Source: JANYHH01 sp965249745
Lineage (GTDB): Bacteria; Deinococcota; Deinococci; Deinococcales; JAAFIG01
Direction of reading: 5' to 3'
Assembly (NCBI GenBank): GCA_965249745.1
Contig: OZ252252.1
Span: 124,001 to 188,000 of the forward strand
Length of the DNA: 64,000 nt
Under the pieces are notes generated by a model that worked only from the letters and a program-made list of their open reading frames with translations, made no database searches and was not told where the DNA came from. Positions 16,284-24,244 of this stretch are shown in pieces; the stretch's first letter is position 1; each line of letters opens with the position of its first letter. The translations under genes were made by a program, and so were the position numbers.

Positions 16284-16883
16284 GTGAACATTCCACAGAA
16301 GTTGTACGGAACCTATAAAACTGTGGCCAGCGAAACCCGGCGAGCGGTGACGCGCATTGTCAAGGGGGTGAACCTCAGCGAGGCTCTAAACACGAACGAA
16401 ACCTTCGAGACGGGCAACCTGCCGGGTCAGATCATGATCGAGCGTCCCTACCCGGGCGAGGGTGAAGAGCCAGGGTTTTACGTCTGCGCCCTGGGCGAAC
16501 TGCTCGGTCACGGGCGCAATCCCGTGCGACGCTTCAGCTTGGAACGCGAAGCGGTTCTGTTCGATCAGCTTCTCGAGACGCCATGGGGCCTGACGACGCT
16601 TCTGGGACGGCACAATGGGCAGCTCTGGCTGGTGGATTCACCGGAGCGCATGAGGCAGTACCTCGCGGCCCTAGAACGTCACCGCGCGGCACTCGATGCG
16701 GTTGGCGCTCGCTTCTCCGGGGGGACAAGCGGTGACTCGAGTAAACCCTGGTGGAACTTCCCAGGGGGCGCAATCTTCGCGCTGGCGAACCTCGGCGTGG
16801 TTCGAGCTGATCTTGACGGTTTGATGGATTCCGGCACGATTCCCGCCTGGCGGCGCACCAGACAGATACTCGCGGCCGACTAG
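16284..16883 (+). CDS. uncharacterised protein, possible partner or immunity protein of the nuclease-like ORF
   Basis: This 199-residue protein is of unknown family. It starts with GTG and has GAGGAGGG 5-6 bases upstream. It follows the nuclease-like gene by 23 bases, so the two are probably co-transcribed. No signal peptide or membrane segment is visible, so it should be cytoplasmic. It has a mixed alpha/beta character with a Gly-rich segment (FSGGTSGDSSKPWWNFPGG). Toxin-immunity pairs often show this order and spacing, but eCIS cargo genes frequently lack immunity genes, so this may instead be a loading chaperone or a second cargo. Confidence 0.6.
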   Translation: MNIPQKLYGTYKTVASETRRAVTRIVKGVNLSEALNTNETFETGNLPGQIMIERPYPGEGEEPGFYVCALGELLGHGRNPVRRFSLEREAVLFDQLLETPWGLTTLLGRHNGQLWLVDSPERMRQYLAALERHRAALDAVGARFSGGTSGDSSKPWWNFPGGAIFALANLGVVRADLDGLMDSGTIPAWRRTRQILAAD

Positions 16884-17060
16884 GCTACGTTAACTTTTGA
16901 AACCAGTCCTGAAAAGACGAAGTACTCAGTCATCATTTTAGTGGCTTTTTTTGCGTCACTGACACCGTAAAACCCAGCTTTTCACTCCTCAGGTCAACAA
17001 CCCGAGTATCATGACCTGTCACGTTGGTCACAAAGCACTTTTCACAGAGGACGGCAACGA

Positions 17061-20000
17061 ATGGATGAACTGGTCGGTCAGACGCTCGGACGGTACAGGC
17101 TCGAGGCTTCGATGCGAGCCGGGCACAGCGGGCAGTTGTTTCGCGCCAAGGACACGGAGTCCGGGCGGGATGTGGCGCTGAAGCTGTTCAAACCCAATCC
17201 CTTGCAGGATCAGTTGAAGGCGGCCCTGCAACCGCTGCTAGGCTTGAAGCAGACAAACATCGTCGAAACCTTGGAAATCAGCGAGGCGGGCAGCCAGCTT
17301 TACATGGTCACCGAGTTCGTGCCCGGCGGGTCGCTGACCACCCTGCTGAGCCGCTACGGCCGGGATAACAAGACGCTGGAAATGCCGTTGGCGCTGAGCT
17401 TGATGCGCCAGGCGGCCGACGGCTTGACGTTTGCCCACGGTAAGGGCATCATTCACGGCGATCTGAAGCCGGATAATCTGCTGCTGTCCGTGCCCGCCAC
17501 GACGCAGCAACTCTCGCGGTCGTACACGTTGAAAATCGGTGACTTCTCGGTGGCGCGTTTCGCCAGCGATGTCGCCATCACGCAGGACGAGCTGGTCGTC
17601 AGCAACCCGGCGTACATGTCGCCGGAGCAGTGCCAGGGCTTGCCGTCAGACGCCCGCACCGACCTGTACTCGTTCGGGATTCTGCTGTATGAGACCATGA
17701 CCGGGTTACTGCCGTTCGAGGTGAAGAACATCGGCGAGGCGGCAATCAAACACCTCTACGCCGCACCGCGCAGCCCCAGAGAACTGCGCCCGGAACTCTC
17801 GACCGACCTCGAGGCGCTGATTCTGCGCTTGCTGGCGAAGAACCCCGCGGATCGCTACGCCAGCGCCGCCGAGGTACGCGATGCCTTGCAGGGGATGCTG
17901 GAACGAATTGAGCCGCAGGGGCCACCGCCGACGCTAGTTCGGAACGCTACGGATGCGCTCGCCACCATGCCGAACATCCCGGAGTTGCCCGAAACCAGTG
18001 ACACGCCCAGGGTCACCGTGGCCGATCAGTTCGGGCGCATCGTCAAGGTCTTGCCGCTGACCAGTGCCGGGATTCGCGTCGGTCGCCTCGAGTTCAACGA
18101 GGCGCGGCTAGAAGACGACGACGTATCGCGTCAACACATGCGAATTGATTGGAACGGCGAGCAGGCGTACATCACCGATCTGGGGTCCAGCAACGGCACG
18201 ATTCTGGCCAATCAGCGCCTCTTGCCGCAAAACCCGGTGAGCTGGTCGTTCAGGAGCGTCGTCTCGGTCGGGTCCTACTGGCTACGACTCGAGGGACCGG
18301 AGCTGGCCGCAAAGATGATGGTCGGGCTGGCACTGGACGCGGCCAGCGAAAAGCTGACGCTGCAAGCCGGATCGGCCGGGGTGATCCGGGTCACGGTCGC
18401 CAATCTGGGACGGCTGGTGGATCACTTCAACTTCTCCATCAAGGGCATCCCGGAAGCCTGGGTGCGCGGCCCGGCCGACGCGGTGCAACTGAACCCCGGC
18501 GTGCAAACGGCCGTGATGCTGACGATCATGCCGCCCCGCTCGAGCGCCGCCAAAGCTGGAACTAACGAGATCAGCGTCGTCGCCACCTCGCGCGAACACC
18601 CGGAGAACACCGCCAGCGCTAAGGCATTGCTCACGATTGAACCCTTCGCGCAGACCAATCTGTCCCTGAAACCGATGCGGCGCAGCGCCCGCACCAAAAC
18701 GAACTACACCACGACGCTTAGCAACAACGGCAACGCCAAGCTGTACTACGCGCTCTACTGCGAGGAGGACGAGCCGCAACTGGGCTTCAAGTTCGCGGAA
18801 CCGCTCTTCACCCTGGACCCCGGCCAGACGAAGGACGTTCCGCTCGAGGTGACGGCTTCCTTCAAGCTGCTGGGCGGGACGCAACTCAGAAACTTCCGGG
18901 TGATCGCCCGGAGCGCCACGCGCCCGATCACCTTTCCGACCCCCGGCGTGAAAACGGCTGTGCCCGTCATGAACCCGCAGGAGATGGCGGCCGATGCCGC
19001 CCAGCGGGCGCAAGCGCGCATGGAGAACGCCACCGACCGTGGCGGCAACCAAGCCTTGCAACAGGCGCAGAACGCCATGCTCGGCCAGGGCAAGCTGGAC
19101 TTGAACACGATTGCCGAAACCACGCAGCGCCAGATCGGGCAGGACATGAAGGGCATCGGGCTGCAAACCGCGCAGGCCGCCCAGGGCAAGCTGCTCGAGG
19201 CGGGTCGGAAGGCACTGGCCGGAAAACGCAACGCCCAACTGGCTCCGATCGTTCCAGAGGACGCGGTCATCGCCGGTGGCGATCCGATACCGCTGATGGC
19301 GCAGCTCGGGCATCAAGCGCTGCTGCCATTCTGGGTTCCGCCCGCGATTCTGGCCCTGTTAGCGCTGCTGTTCTTTATCTTCAACCGTCCGCCCGTCATC
19401 ACCAGCTTCGAGGCGGCCACGTTGCAACCATTTCTGAACACCGCGACGCCGCTTCGTTTCGAGGTGGGCGGCACGAACCGAGTGGAACTCCAGATCGGGA
19501 CGAACCCGCCCGTCCCGGTGGACGCCAGCAAGAAAGTTTTCTTGCTTCCAGGCTTCAAGGACACGGCACCCGTCAAGCTGACCCTGCTGGCTCGAGGTAA
19601 CTTTGGCACGACCGCGCAAAAGGAAATTACGCTCACACCGCAAGCCAAAGCTCCGACCGTGACCGAGTTCCGCGCCAGTCCGCCGCAACTGATTCGCGGT
19701 CAGCCGGTGCGCCTGTTCTACGAGGTGAAGGATGCCGAGCAAGTCTCATTGGACAAAGGTGACGGACAACCGCCCGTAATTTTGAAAAAGTTCAAAGGCA
19801 TCGTGATTGACAAACCGACTGACCCACGCACGTACACGTTGATCGCCAAGAACCGTGACAAATCGATATCGCAAAAACTGGATATTGCCGTGAACGTGTT
19901 ACCGCCGGTCATCCTGGGTTTCAAGGTGTCACGCAAGATCGTCCGCAACTTGGATCTCGAGGTTCTGCTCGAGTGGAAGACCCGCAACGCCTCAGATGTT

Positions 20001-20564
20001 GAGGTGACCGATTTGGGGAACGGGTTACCACCCTCGAGCACGCAACGCGTCGCCGCGCCTGATGCCACCAAGACCTATCGCTTGACGGTGCGGAATTCCA
20101 AAGGCGTCACGAAATTCGTGGATCGTCAGGTCTTGGTGGTTGATCCCCCGCCACCACCGCCCGTCGCTGTAGTGCAACCACAGCCACAACCACAACCACA
20201 GCCACAACCACAACCACAGCCACAACCACAACCACAACCACAACCACAACCACAACCACAACCACAACCACAGCCACAACCACAGCCACAACCACAGCCA
20301 CAGCCACAACCACAACCACAACCACAACCACAGCCACAACCACAACCACAACCACAACCACAACCACAACCACAACCACAACCACAACCACAACCACAAC
20401 CACGGCCACAACCACAACCACAACCACAACCACAGCCACACCACAACCACAACCACAACCACAGCCACAACCACAACCACAACCACGGCCACAACCACAG
20501 CCTCGTGTGGATGGCGGACCGATGGCGGGAACTTGGTATCACAACTTCGGTACCCTCGAGTTGA
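17061..20564 (+). CDS. transmembrane Ser/Thr protein kinase with FHA domain, frameshifted near its C-terminus
   Basis: The 1,167-codon frame holds a protein kinase domain (1-275: ATP-binding K41; catalytic loop HGDLKPDN with D134; DFS instead of DFG at 161-163; SPE at 187-189). Lack of HRD Arg makes it a non-RD kinase. An FHA domain follows (about 315-415: RVGRLEFNEARLEDDDVSRQ, LGSSNGT), then Ig-like modules, a Gln/Ala-rich helical region, one membrane span (about 754-777, WVPPAILALLALLFFIF), further Ig-like domains outside and a (PQ)n tract from about residue 1037. Near 20440 one base is missing from the repeat, so the frame becomes His-Asn repeats and ends soon after. The true product probably runs to 21142 (about 1,360 residues). 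Its likely role is phospho-signalling to the eCIS, whose baseplate carries another FHA domain. GAGGA precedes the ATG. Confidence 0.88.
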   Translation: MDELVGQTLGRYRLEASMRAGHSGQLFRAKDTESGRDVALKLFKPNPLQDQLKAALQPLLGLKQTNIVETLEISEAGSQLYMVTEFVPGGSLTTLLSRYGRDNKTLEMPLALSLMRQAADGLTFAHGKGIIHGDLKPDNLLLSVPATTQQLSRSYTLKIGDFSVARFASDVAITQDELVVSNPAYMSPEQCQGLPSDARTDLYSFGILLYETMTGLLPFEVKNIGEAAIKHLYAAPRSPRELRPELSTDLEALILRLLAKNPADRYASAAEVRDALQGMLERIEPQGPPPTLVRNATDALATMPNIPELPETSDTPRVTVADQFGRIVKVLPLTSAGIRVGRLEFNEARLEDDDVSRQHMRIDWNGEQAYITDLGSSNGTILANQRLLPQNPVSWSFRSVVSVGSYWLRLEGPELAAKMMVGLALDAASEKLTLQAGSAGVIRVTVANLGRLVDHFNFSIKGIPEAWVRGPADAVQLNPGVQTAVMLTIMPPRSSAAKAGTNEISVVATSREHPENTASAKALLTIEPFAQTNLSLKPMRRSARTKTNYTTTLSNNGNAKLYYALYCEEDEPQLGFKFAEPLFTLDPGQTKDVPLEVTASFKLLGGTQLRNFRVIARSATRPITFPTPGVKTAVPVMNPQEMAADAAQRAQARMENATDRGGNQALQQAQNAMLGQGKLDLNTIAETTQRQIGQDMKGIGLQTAQAAQGKLLEAGRKALAGKRNAQLAPIVPEDAVIAGGDPIPLMAQLGHQALLPFWVPPAILALLALLFFIFNRPPVITSFEAATLQPFLNTATPLRFEVGGTNRVELQIGTNPPVPVDASKKVFLLPGFKDTAPVKLTLLARGNFGTTAQKEITLTPQAKAPTVTEFRASPPQLIRGQPVRLFYEVKDAEQVSLDKGDGQPPVILKKFKGIVIDKPTDPRTYTLIAKNRDKSISQKLDIAVNVLPPVILGFKVSRKIVRNLDLEVLLEWKTRNASDVEVTDLGNGLPPSSTQRVAAPDATKTYRLTVRNSKGVTKFVDRQVLVVDPPPPPPVAVVQPQPQPQPQPQPQPQPQPQPQPQPQPQPQPQPQPQPQPQPQPQPQPQPQPQPQPQPQPQPQPQPQPQPQPQPQPQPRPQPQPQPQPQPHHNHNHNHSHNHNHNHGHNHSLVWMADRWRELGITTSVPSS
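20175..20502 (+). repeat. hexanucleotide tandem repeat (CAACCA/CAGCCA), about 55 units
   Basis: About 328 bases of CAACCA with scattered CAGCCA and two CGGCCA variants encode a Pro-Gln spacer in the kinase. Changes in unit number would keep the frame and vary linker length. A single-base loss near 20440 (CAGCCACACCACAA instead of CAGCCACAACCACAA) breaks the frame. The length is not a multiple of six, consistent with that deletion. Confidence 0.9.
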
Positions 20565-21142
20565 CCCAGGCGGGCAACAAAGTCACGGGAACCTTCAACG
20601 ACGCGCTGACCAAGAAGAGCAGCAAACTCGAGGCGAGTCTGGACGGTGCGTTGCTGCGCGGCACGTACAACAATGGTCAGGCGTTTACCTGGACGGTCAA
20701 GGACGGAACCTTCAACGGGACCACCCAAGATGGGACACGCTGGTGCGGGGCTAAGACGGGTGTGGCCCTGCCCGAGGGTTGCGGCTTCAGCGGGTCCTGG
20801 TTCGCTGCGCTCGGTGGTACGGCCAGCGAAAGCAACTGCCCGATGAAACTCGTCCAGACAGGTCTAAAAATAGACGGTACCTACTGCAATGGGACGATGG
20901 CCGCCACGATTGAATACAAACAGGGCAAGATCGTGGCGACGGGAGAGTTCAAACGCACCGATGGTCGCAGTGCGGGCGTCGTCACGTTCTCCATGAACAG
21001 CCTCGAGTCCGTCCAATTCCAGGGCAGCGCTCAGCAGACGAAGTTGGATGGTAAACCGGTTTCTCTGAACCGACAAACGGTGCAGTGGTGCGGCTGGCGG
21101 AGCGGCTTCAACGCGCCATCCCCTTGCTTGCTGAACCCCTGA
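20507..21142 (+). CDS. severed C-terminal sensor-like region of the kinase
   Basis: This frame joins the PQ tract after the one-base deletion (PQPRVDGGPMAGTWYHNF), so it is almost certainly the true end of the kinase and not an independent gene. It contains two related beta-rich halves of about 100 residues, each with a GTW/GSW-type start (GTWYHNFGTLELTQAGNKV; GSWFAALGG) and Cys residues (WCGAKT; WCGWRS). This resembles a small beta-barrel binding module. By topology it would lie outside the membrane and may sense a ligand or surface contact that triggers the kinase; that is inference. The internal ATG at 20522 has no ribosome site. Confidence 0.6.
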   Translation: MDGGPMAGTWYHNFGTLELTQAGNKVTGTFNDALTKKSSKLEASLDGALLRGTYNNGQAFTWTVKDGTFNGTTQDGTRWCGAKTGVALPEGCGFSGSWFAALGGTASESNCPMKLVQTGLKIDGTYCNGTMAATIEYKQGKIVATGEFKRTDGRSAGVVTFSMNSLESVQFQGSAQQTKLDGKPVSLNRQTVQWCGWRSGFNAPSPCLLNP

Positions 21143-21157
21143 CCCAAGACCGTCACG

Positions 21158-21194
21158 AAAGCGGGGCAGTGCTCATCGGCACTGCCCCGCTTTT
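21158..21194. terminator. bidirectional terminator between the convergent eCIS blocks
   Basis: AAAGCGGGGCAGTGC pairs with GCACTGCCCCGCTTTT (15-bp stem, 6-nt loop). Ts end the plus-strand transcript and the A-run serves the minus strand. It separates the kinase gene from the DUF4255 gene. Confidence 0.85.
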
Positions 21195-21208
21195 CGTCCC
21201 CCACCGGC

Positions 21209-22027
21209 TCACTCGAGAATCACGTCGTAATGTTCGCTGGGGACTTCTAATTTAACCTTGCGCGGTTTCTGCCCGTCCAAGTTCACCTCGAGTTGCATTA
21301 CGCCCTCTGGCACGCTGACGATCACGAAACGCCCGTTCTGATCGGTGCGAATCTCCGTGCCATTTCGCATCACCCTGGCGTTCTGCATCGGTGCGCCGAG
21401 CTTGTCCACGACGCGCCCACCGATGTGATGAAAGGCGTCCGCGAACACCCCTTCGACGGTGTTGTAGCGCAAGGTTCGCGTCAGCACGAGCGGCGCGGTG
21501 AACTCAGTTTCTAGGTCCACCGGGACGGTCAATACGTACAATAGTGACGGGCGCGGCGCGGTCTCTAAGGAGTTCCACAGGTCAATTGGGCGCGGCCCGT
21601 CATCGGGCTGACTGACCCGACCTCGGAGCGGAATCTCGAGCCGCTTGACGTTTTCGGAGATAAATTCTTCTGGAATGACCGGGGTTCGCAGCAGCGCACT
21701 CATGACGCGCCACAGCAGATGGTGTTCGTCCTCAATAACGGTGCTGATGGCGCTGACCATGTAGTTCAGGTTGAACCGCCTTGGGGCGGGCCGCTTGACC
21801 GAGATCGTGTTGCCGTTCGCGCCGCGCACCTGCACGGCTTCCATGGCTGATTGGCGCAACTCCGTGTTCTCTTCCAAGTCGTACAGGAAGAAGCTGATGG
21901 TCGGTTTGGTGCGCGAGTTGATCCACTCCTTGGCGGGCGCATCGAATTGAATTTCGACCTCGCTCGGGTCCAGGCGGGCGCGCTCGAAGATCATTTGACG
22001 CAAGGTTTGATTGATGTCTGAAAGCAT
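21209..22027 (-). CDS. DUF4255 eCIS cap/terminator protein with carboxypeptidase-regulatory-like domain
   Basis: This 272-residue protein has an N-terminal DUF4255 domain (about 1-185: DINQTLRQMIFERARLDP, FFLYDLEENTELRQ, LHYMV-like region), the family of Afp16/Pvc16 that caps the distal tube and sheath end. A C-terminal Ig-like carboxypeptidase regulatory domain follows (about 200-270: GGRVVDKLGAPMQNARV, then TDQNGRFVIVSVPEG). The extra domain may anchor or decorate the cap. A second DUF4255 protein without it is encoded at 27231. It starts 2 bases after the stop of the upstream DUF4157 gene and is the last gene of the minus operon. Confidence 0.88.
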   Translation of the reverse strand: MLSDINQTLRQMIFERARLDPSEVEIQFDAPAKEWINSRTKPTISFFLYDLEENTELRQSAMEAVQVRGANGNTISVKRPAPRRFNLNYMVSAISTVIEDEHHLLWRVMSALLRTPVIPEEFISENVKRLEIPLRGRVSQPDDGPRPIDLWNSLETAPRPSLLYVLTVPVDLETEFTAPLVLTRTLRYNTVEGVFADAFHHIGGRVVDKLGAPMQNARVMRNGTEIRTDQNGRFVIVSVPEGVMQLEVNLDGQKPRKVKLEVPSEHYDVILE

Positions 22028-22029
22028 GG

Positions 22030-23202
22030 TTATTCAGGGACTCCGTACAGGCCGCGCACGCCACTGTCCAGCCAGTTGTACGCGCTCGAGGCTCCGCCCG
22101 CGATGCCGTTGCCCGCCCAGCTCGCGGCGTCCACGAGACCGCCGCCCAGACCGCCGAGCGCCCCGACGGTCCCAATGGCCGCCTCGTCCACCAGCGCACC
22201 GGCCGACAGCGCGCCGTGACCCCAGGTCAGCGGGTTCAGCGTGGTTTTATCCCACTCGTCTTGACGCATTTCGTCCAGTTGCAGCGTCATGGACCTCGAG
22301 CCTTCACCGAGCAAGTTATTGGTCAGGAACCGGTCAAACCCGCCGACGGTATCCTCTGTGTGACCCCCGACCGAGGTGTGTTCGCTGAGGTAATGCCCGA
22401 CGCCCATACCTGCCAGGCCTGCGCCCAGAACCGCCGCGCCCGGCCCGAGGGCCGCCGCACCGCTCATGCCTGCCCCACCGACAGCCGCACCCGCCTCCAT
22501 ACCGCCGACTCCGGCCGCGCCCCAGAACGGCAAGCTGCCCTCAGCCAGACCCGCCGCCGCCGAGACGATCCCGCCTCCCACGCCGAGGCCAGCCTCGATA
22601 TTTTTCATGCCGCGCATCGGGTCGTTATCTCCCGGCGCTTGCCGCACCGCATCGGTGGCCCCAGCGACCGAGGCGATAACACCGCCAACGCCGGGCAGGG
22701 TTCCAGCGGCCGTCAACCCCAGGGAAATGGCCAGATTGGTCTCGTCGTCGCCCCAGCGCGACACCTGGGCCGAATCCGCGCCGCTGAGGCTGGCGGTTCC
22801 CCCGGTCAGGACGCTCCGCGTCGCGGCTCGAGCGTTGGATTCCAGACTCGAGTCTGTCGGGGTGAGGCTGGGCGGGGCTTTGGTGTTGACGAAGCGTTGC
22901 TGAACCGTGTGAGCCAGTTCGTGGGTCAGAATCTCCAGGCCTTCGGGCGTGGTTGGGTTGACATCTCCCAGCACGATGTCCTGGCCGAGCGCAAACGCTC
23001 TGGAGTCCAGGGCAGCCGTAGCAGCCGCATCGCTGTGAACTCGCACGTCGGCAAAGCTATGCCCGAAACGCGGTTCTAGGAAGGCTCGAGTTGATGCGTC
23101 CAGAGCCTGCCCCGATTGTTGTAAGACGTTCAGCGCGTTCTGCTGCCTGGTCTCGAGGGGACTGTCTTGGTTGTGTTCGCGTCGTCGTTGATTCGATTTC
23201 AT
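22030..23202 (-). CDS. DUF4157-domain putative eCIS cargo with Gly/Ala-rich hydrophobic tail
   Basis: The 390-residue product has an N-terminal DUF4157 domain (FLEPRFGHSFADVRVHSD ... EILTHELAHTVQQRF). HELAH fits HExxH zinc-peptidase geometry; this domain commonly marks eCIS-associated cargo. The following 200 residues are Gly/Ala-rich and hydrophobic (AGTLPGVGGVIASVAGA; GAAALGPGAAVLGAGLAG), as in membrane-inserting or pore-forming peptides. The start at 23202 is preferred because GAGGAG lies 6 bases before it; the upstream in-frame GTG lacks that. It is one of three adjacent DUF4157 genes with unrelated C-termini, a pattern expected for interchangeable cargo. Membrane activity is inferred only from composition. 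Confidence 0.8.
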   Translation of the reverse strand: MKSNQRRREHNQDSPLETRQQNALNVLQQSGQALDASTRAFLEPRFGHSFADVRVHSDAAATAALDSRAFALGQDIVLGDVNPTTPEGLEILTHELAHTVQQRFVNTKAPPSLTPTDSSLESNARAATRSVLTGGTASLSGADSAQVSRWGDDETNLAISLGLTAAGTLPGVGGVIASVAGATDAVRQAPGDNDPMRGMKNIEAGLGVGGGIVSAAAGLAEGSLPFWGAAGVGGMEAGAAVGGAGMSGAAALGPGAAVLGAGLAGMGVGHYLSEHTSVGGHTEDTVGGFDRFLTNNLLGEGSRSMTLQLDEMRQDEWDKTTLNPLTWGHGALSAGALVDEAAIGTVGALGGLGGGLVDAASWAGNGIAGGASSAYNWLDSGVRGLYGVPE

Positions 23203-23210
23203 GGCGCTCC

Positions 23211-24155
23211 TCACATCAACAGCAATCTGGGATCGAAGGGCGGTAATTCTGGAAGACTCGGCTGTTCCATGCCAGCGATGTAACCCCCGGCAGTGCCCCC
23301 CATCCCGGCCAGGCCCGCACCAAGATTGTTGTACCCGTTTGAGACTCGGTTACCGAAATTGCCGATGCCACCACCGACACTGCCACCCAACAGACCGCCA
23401 ATCTGGTCTATCGCGCCTCCGGCCACACCGCCGATCTGCGCTCCGGTCTCTCCGAACAGTCCGCCCCCGAAACGAGCGGCCTCACCCATCATCGAGCCAG
23501 CAGTAGAGATCCCGCCTCCCACGAGATTTCCCGCGCCTCCGATCAGGTTACCGACGGTGTTCCCAAACGCGCCGATGCCGCCACCAATCGCCCCCGCCCC
23601 GCCCGCCACGGCTCCACCGACCGCGCCGGTGACATCGCCCCACGACGGCATTTCCAAGTCATCAAACGCCCCGGAGATCATGCGGCTGACCGTGGCGGGT
23701 TCTGATCCGCCGCTCGAGACACCGATCGTTCCCGTACCACGCATGAGGTTGCGGGCGGCGTGACCGGCTTCGGCCTCACTGGCGTCACCGGGATGGCTGA
23801 GCTTCAAATCCGTTCCAACTCGAGCCTGACCTGCTTGCGTCTGACCCTGCTGAATCGTGTGCGTTAACTCGTGCGCCAGCAAGCCCAGACCGTTCACCGT
23901 GCCGGGCGCGTACTCGCCCGAGTTCATGACGATATCTTGCCCAACCGCGTATGCCCTCGAGTCCAGGTGTTCGGCACTTCTGGCGGCGTTGCTGTCGCTG
24001 TGAACCCGCACCTGACTGAAGTCGTGATTGAAGCGCGGTTCCAGAACTGCTCTGGTCTGGGCGTCCAGCGGTTGCGAGGGCGAGTTCAACCCCAGCTCCA
24101 CGTGTTGCGCCGGAGCGAGATCCCTGGTTTGCGACTGGTACTGCTTGCGATTCAT
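23211..24155 (-). CDS. DUF4157-domain putative eCIS cargo with glycine-zipper tail
   Basis: This 314-residue protein has an N-terminal DUF4157 domain (VLEPRFNHDFSQVRVHSDSN; GLLAHELTHTIQQGQ) with an intact HExxH. From about residue 170 it becomes a long glycine-zipper-like region with repeated GG-x-I/V-GG units (GAIGGGIGAFGNTVGNLIGG; GGLLGGSVGGGIGNFG). Such regions can insert into or perforate membranes. The last residues are Pro/Leu-rich (SLPELPPFDPRLLLM). AAAGGAG precedes the ATG. Its stop lies 8 bases before the next gene, so both are in one transcript. Function beyond the DUF4157 module is not known. Confidence 0.8.
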   Translation of the reverse strand: MNRKQYQSQTRDLAPAQHVELGLNSPSQPLDAQTRAVLEPRFNHDFSQVRVHSDSNAARSAEHLDSRAYAVGQDIVMNSGEYAPGTVNGLGLLAHELTHTIQQGQTQAGQARVGTDLKLSHPGDASEAEAGHAARNLMRGTGTIGVSSGGSEPATVSRMISGAFDDLEMPSWGDVTGAVGGAVAGGAGAIGGGIGAFGNTVGNLIGGAGNLVGGGISTAGSMMGEAARFGGGLFGETGAQIGGVAGGAIDQIGGLLGGSVGGGIGNFGNRVSNGYNNLGAGLAGMGGTAGGYIAGMEQPSLPELPPFDPRLLLM

Positions 24156-24244
24156 GTTGGCTCCTTTGGGCTGAGACTGATCGGTTACTGCGATTAAAGT
24201 TGTTGGCCGCCCTTTTCACAACTCGAGATCGTCTGGAGTGCGAA

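Noticed and set aside
16921..17020. Possible fifth copy of the 93-bp element (TTTGCGTCACTGACACC)
   Set aside because: Only a 12-14-base internal stretch is similar; the terminal inverted repeats are missing.
20175..20502. CRISPR-like array
   Set aside because: Repeats are contiguous hexamers without spacers and encode a Pro-Gln tract.
20107..20728. Antisense frames of the PQ tract giving long Trp-Leu or Val or Cys-Gly repeats
   Set aside because: They are mirror images of the CAACCA repeat, have no ribosome site and only low-complexity content.
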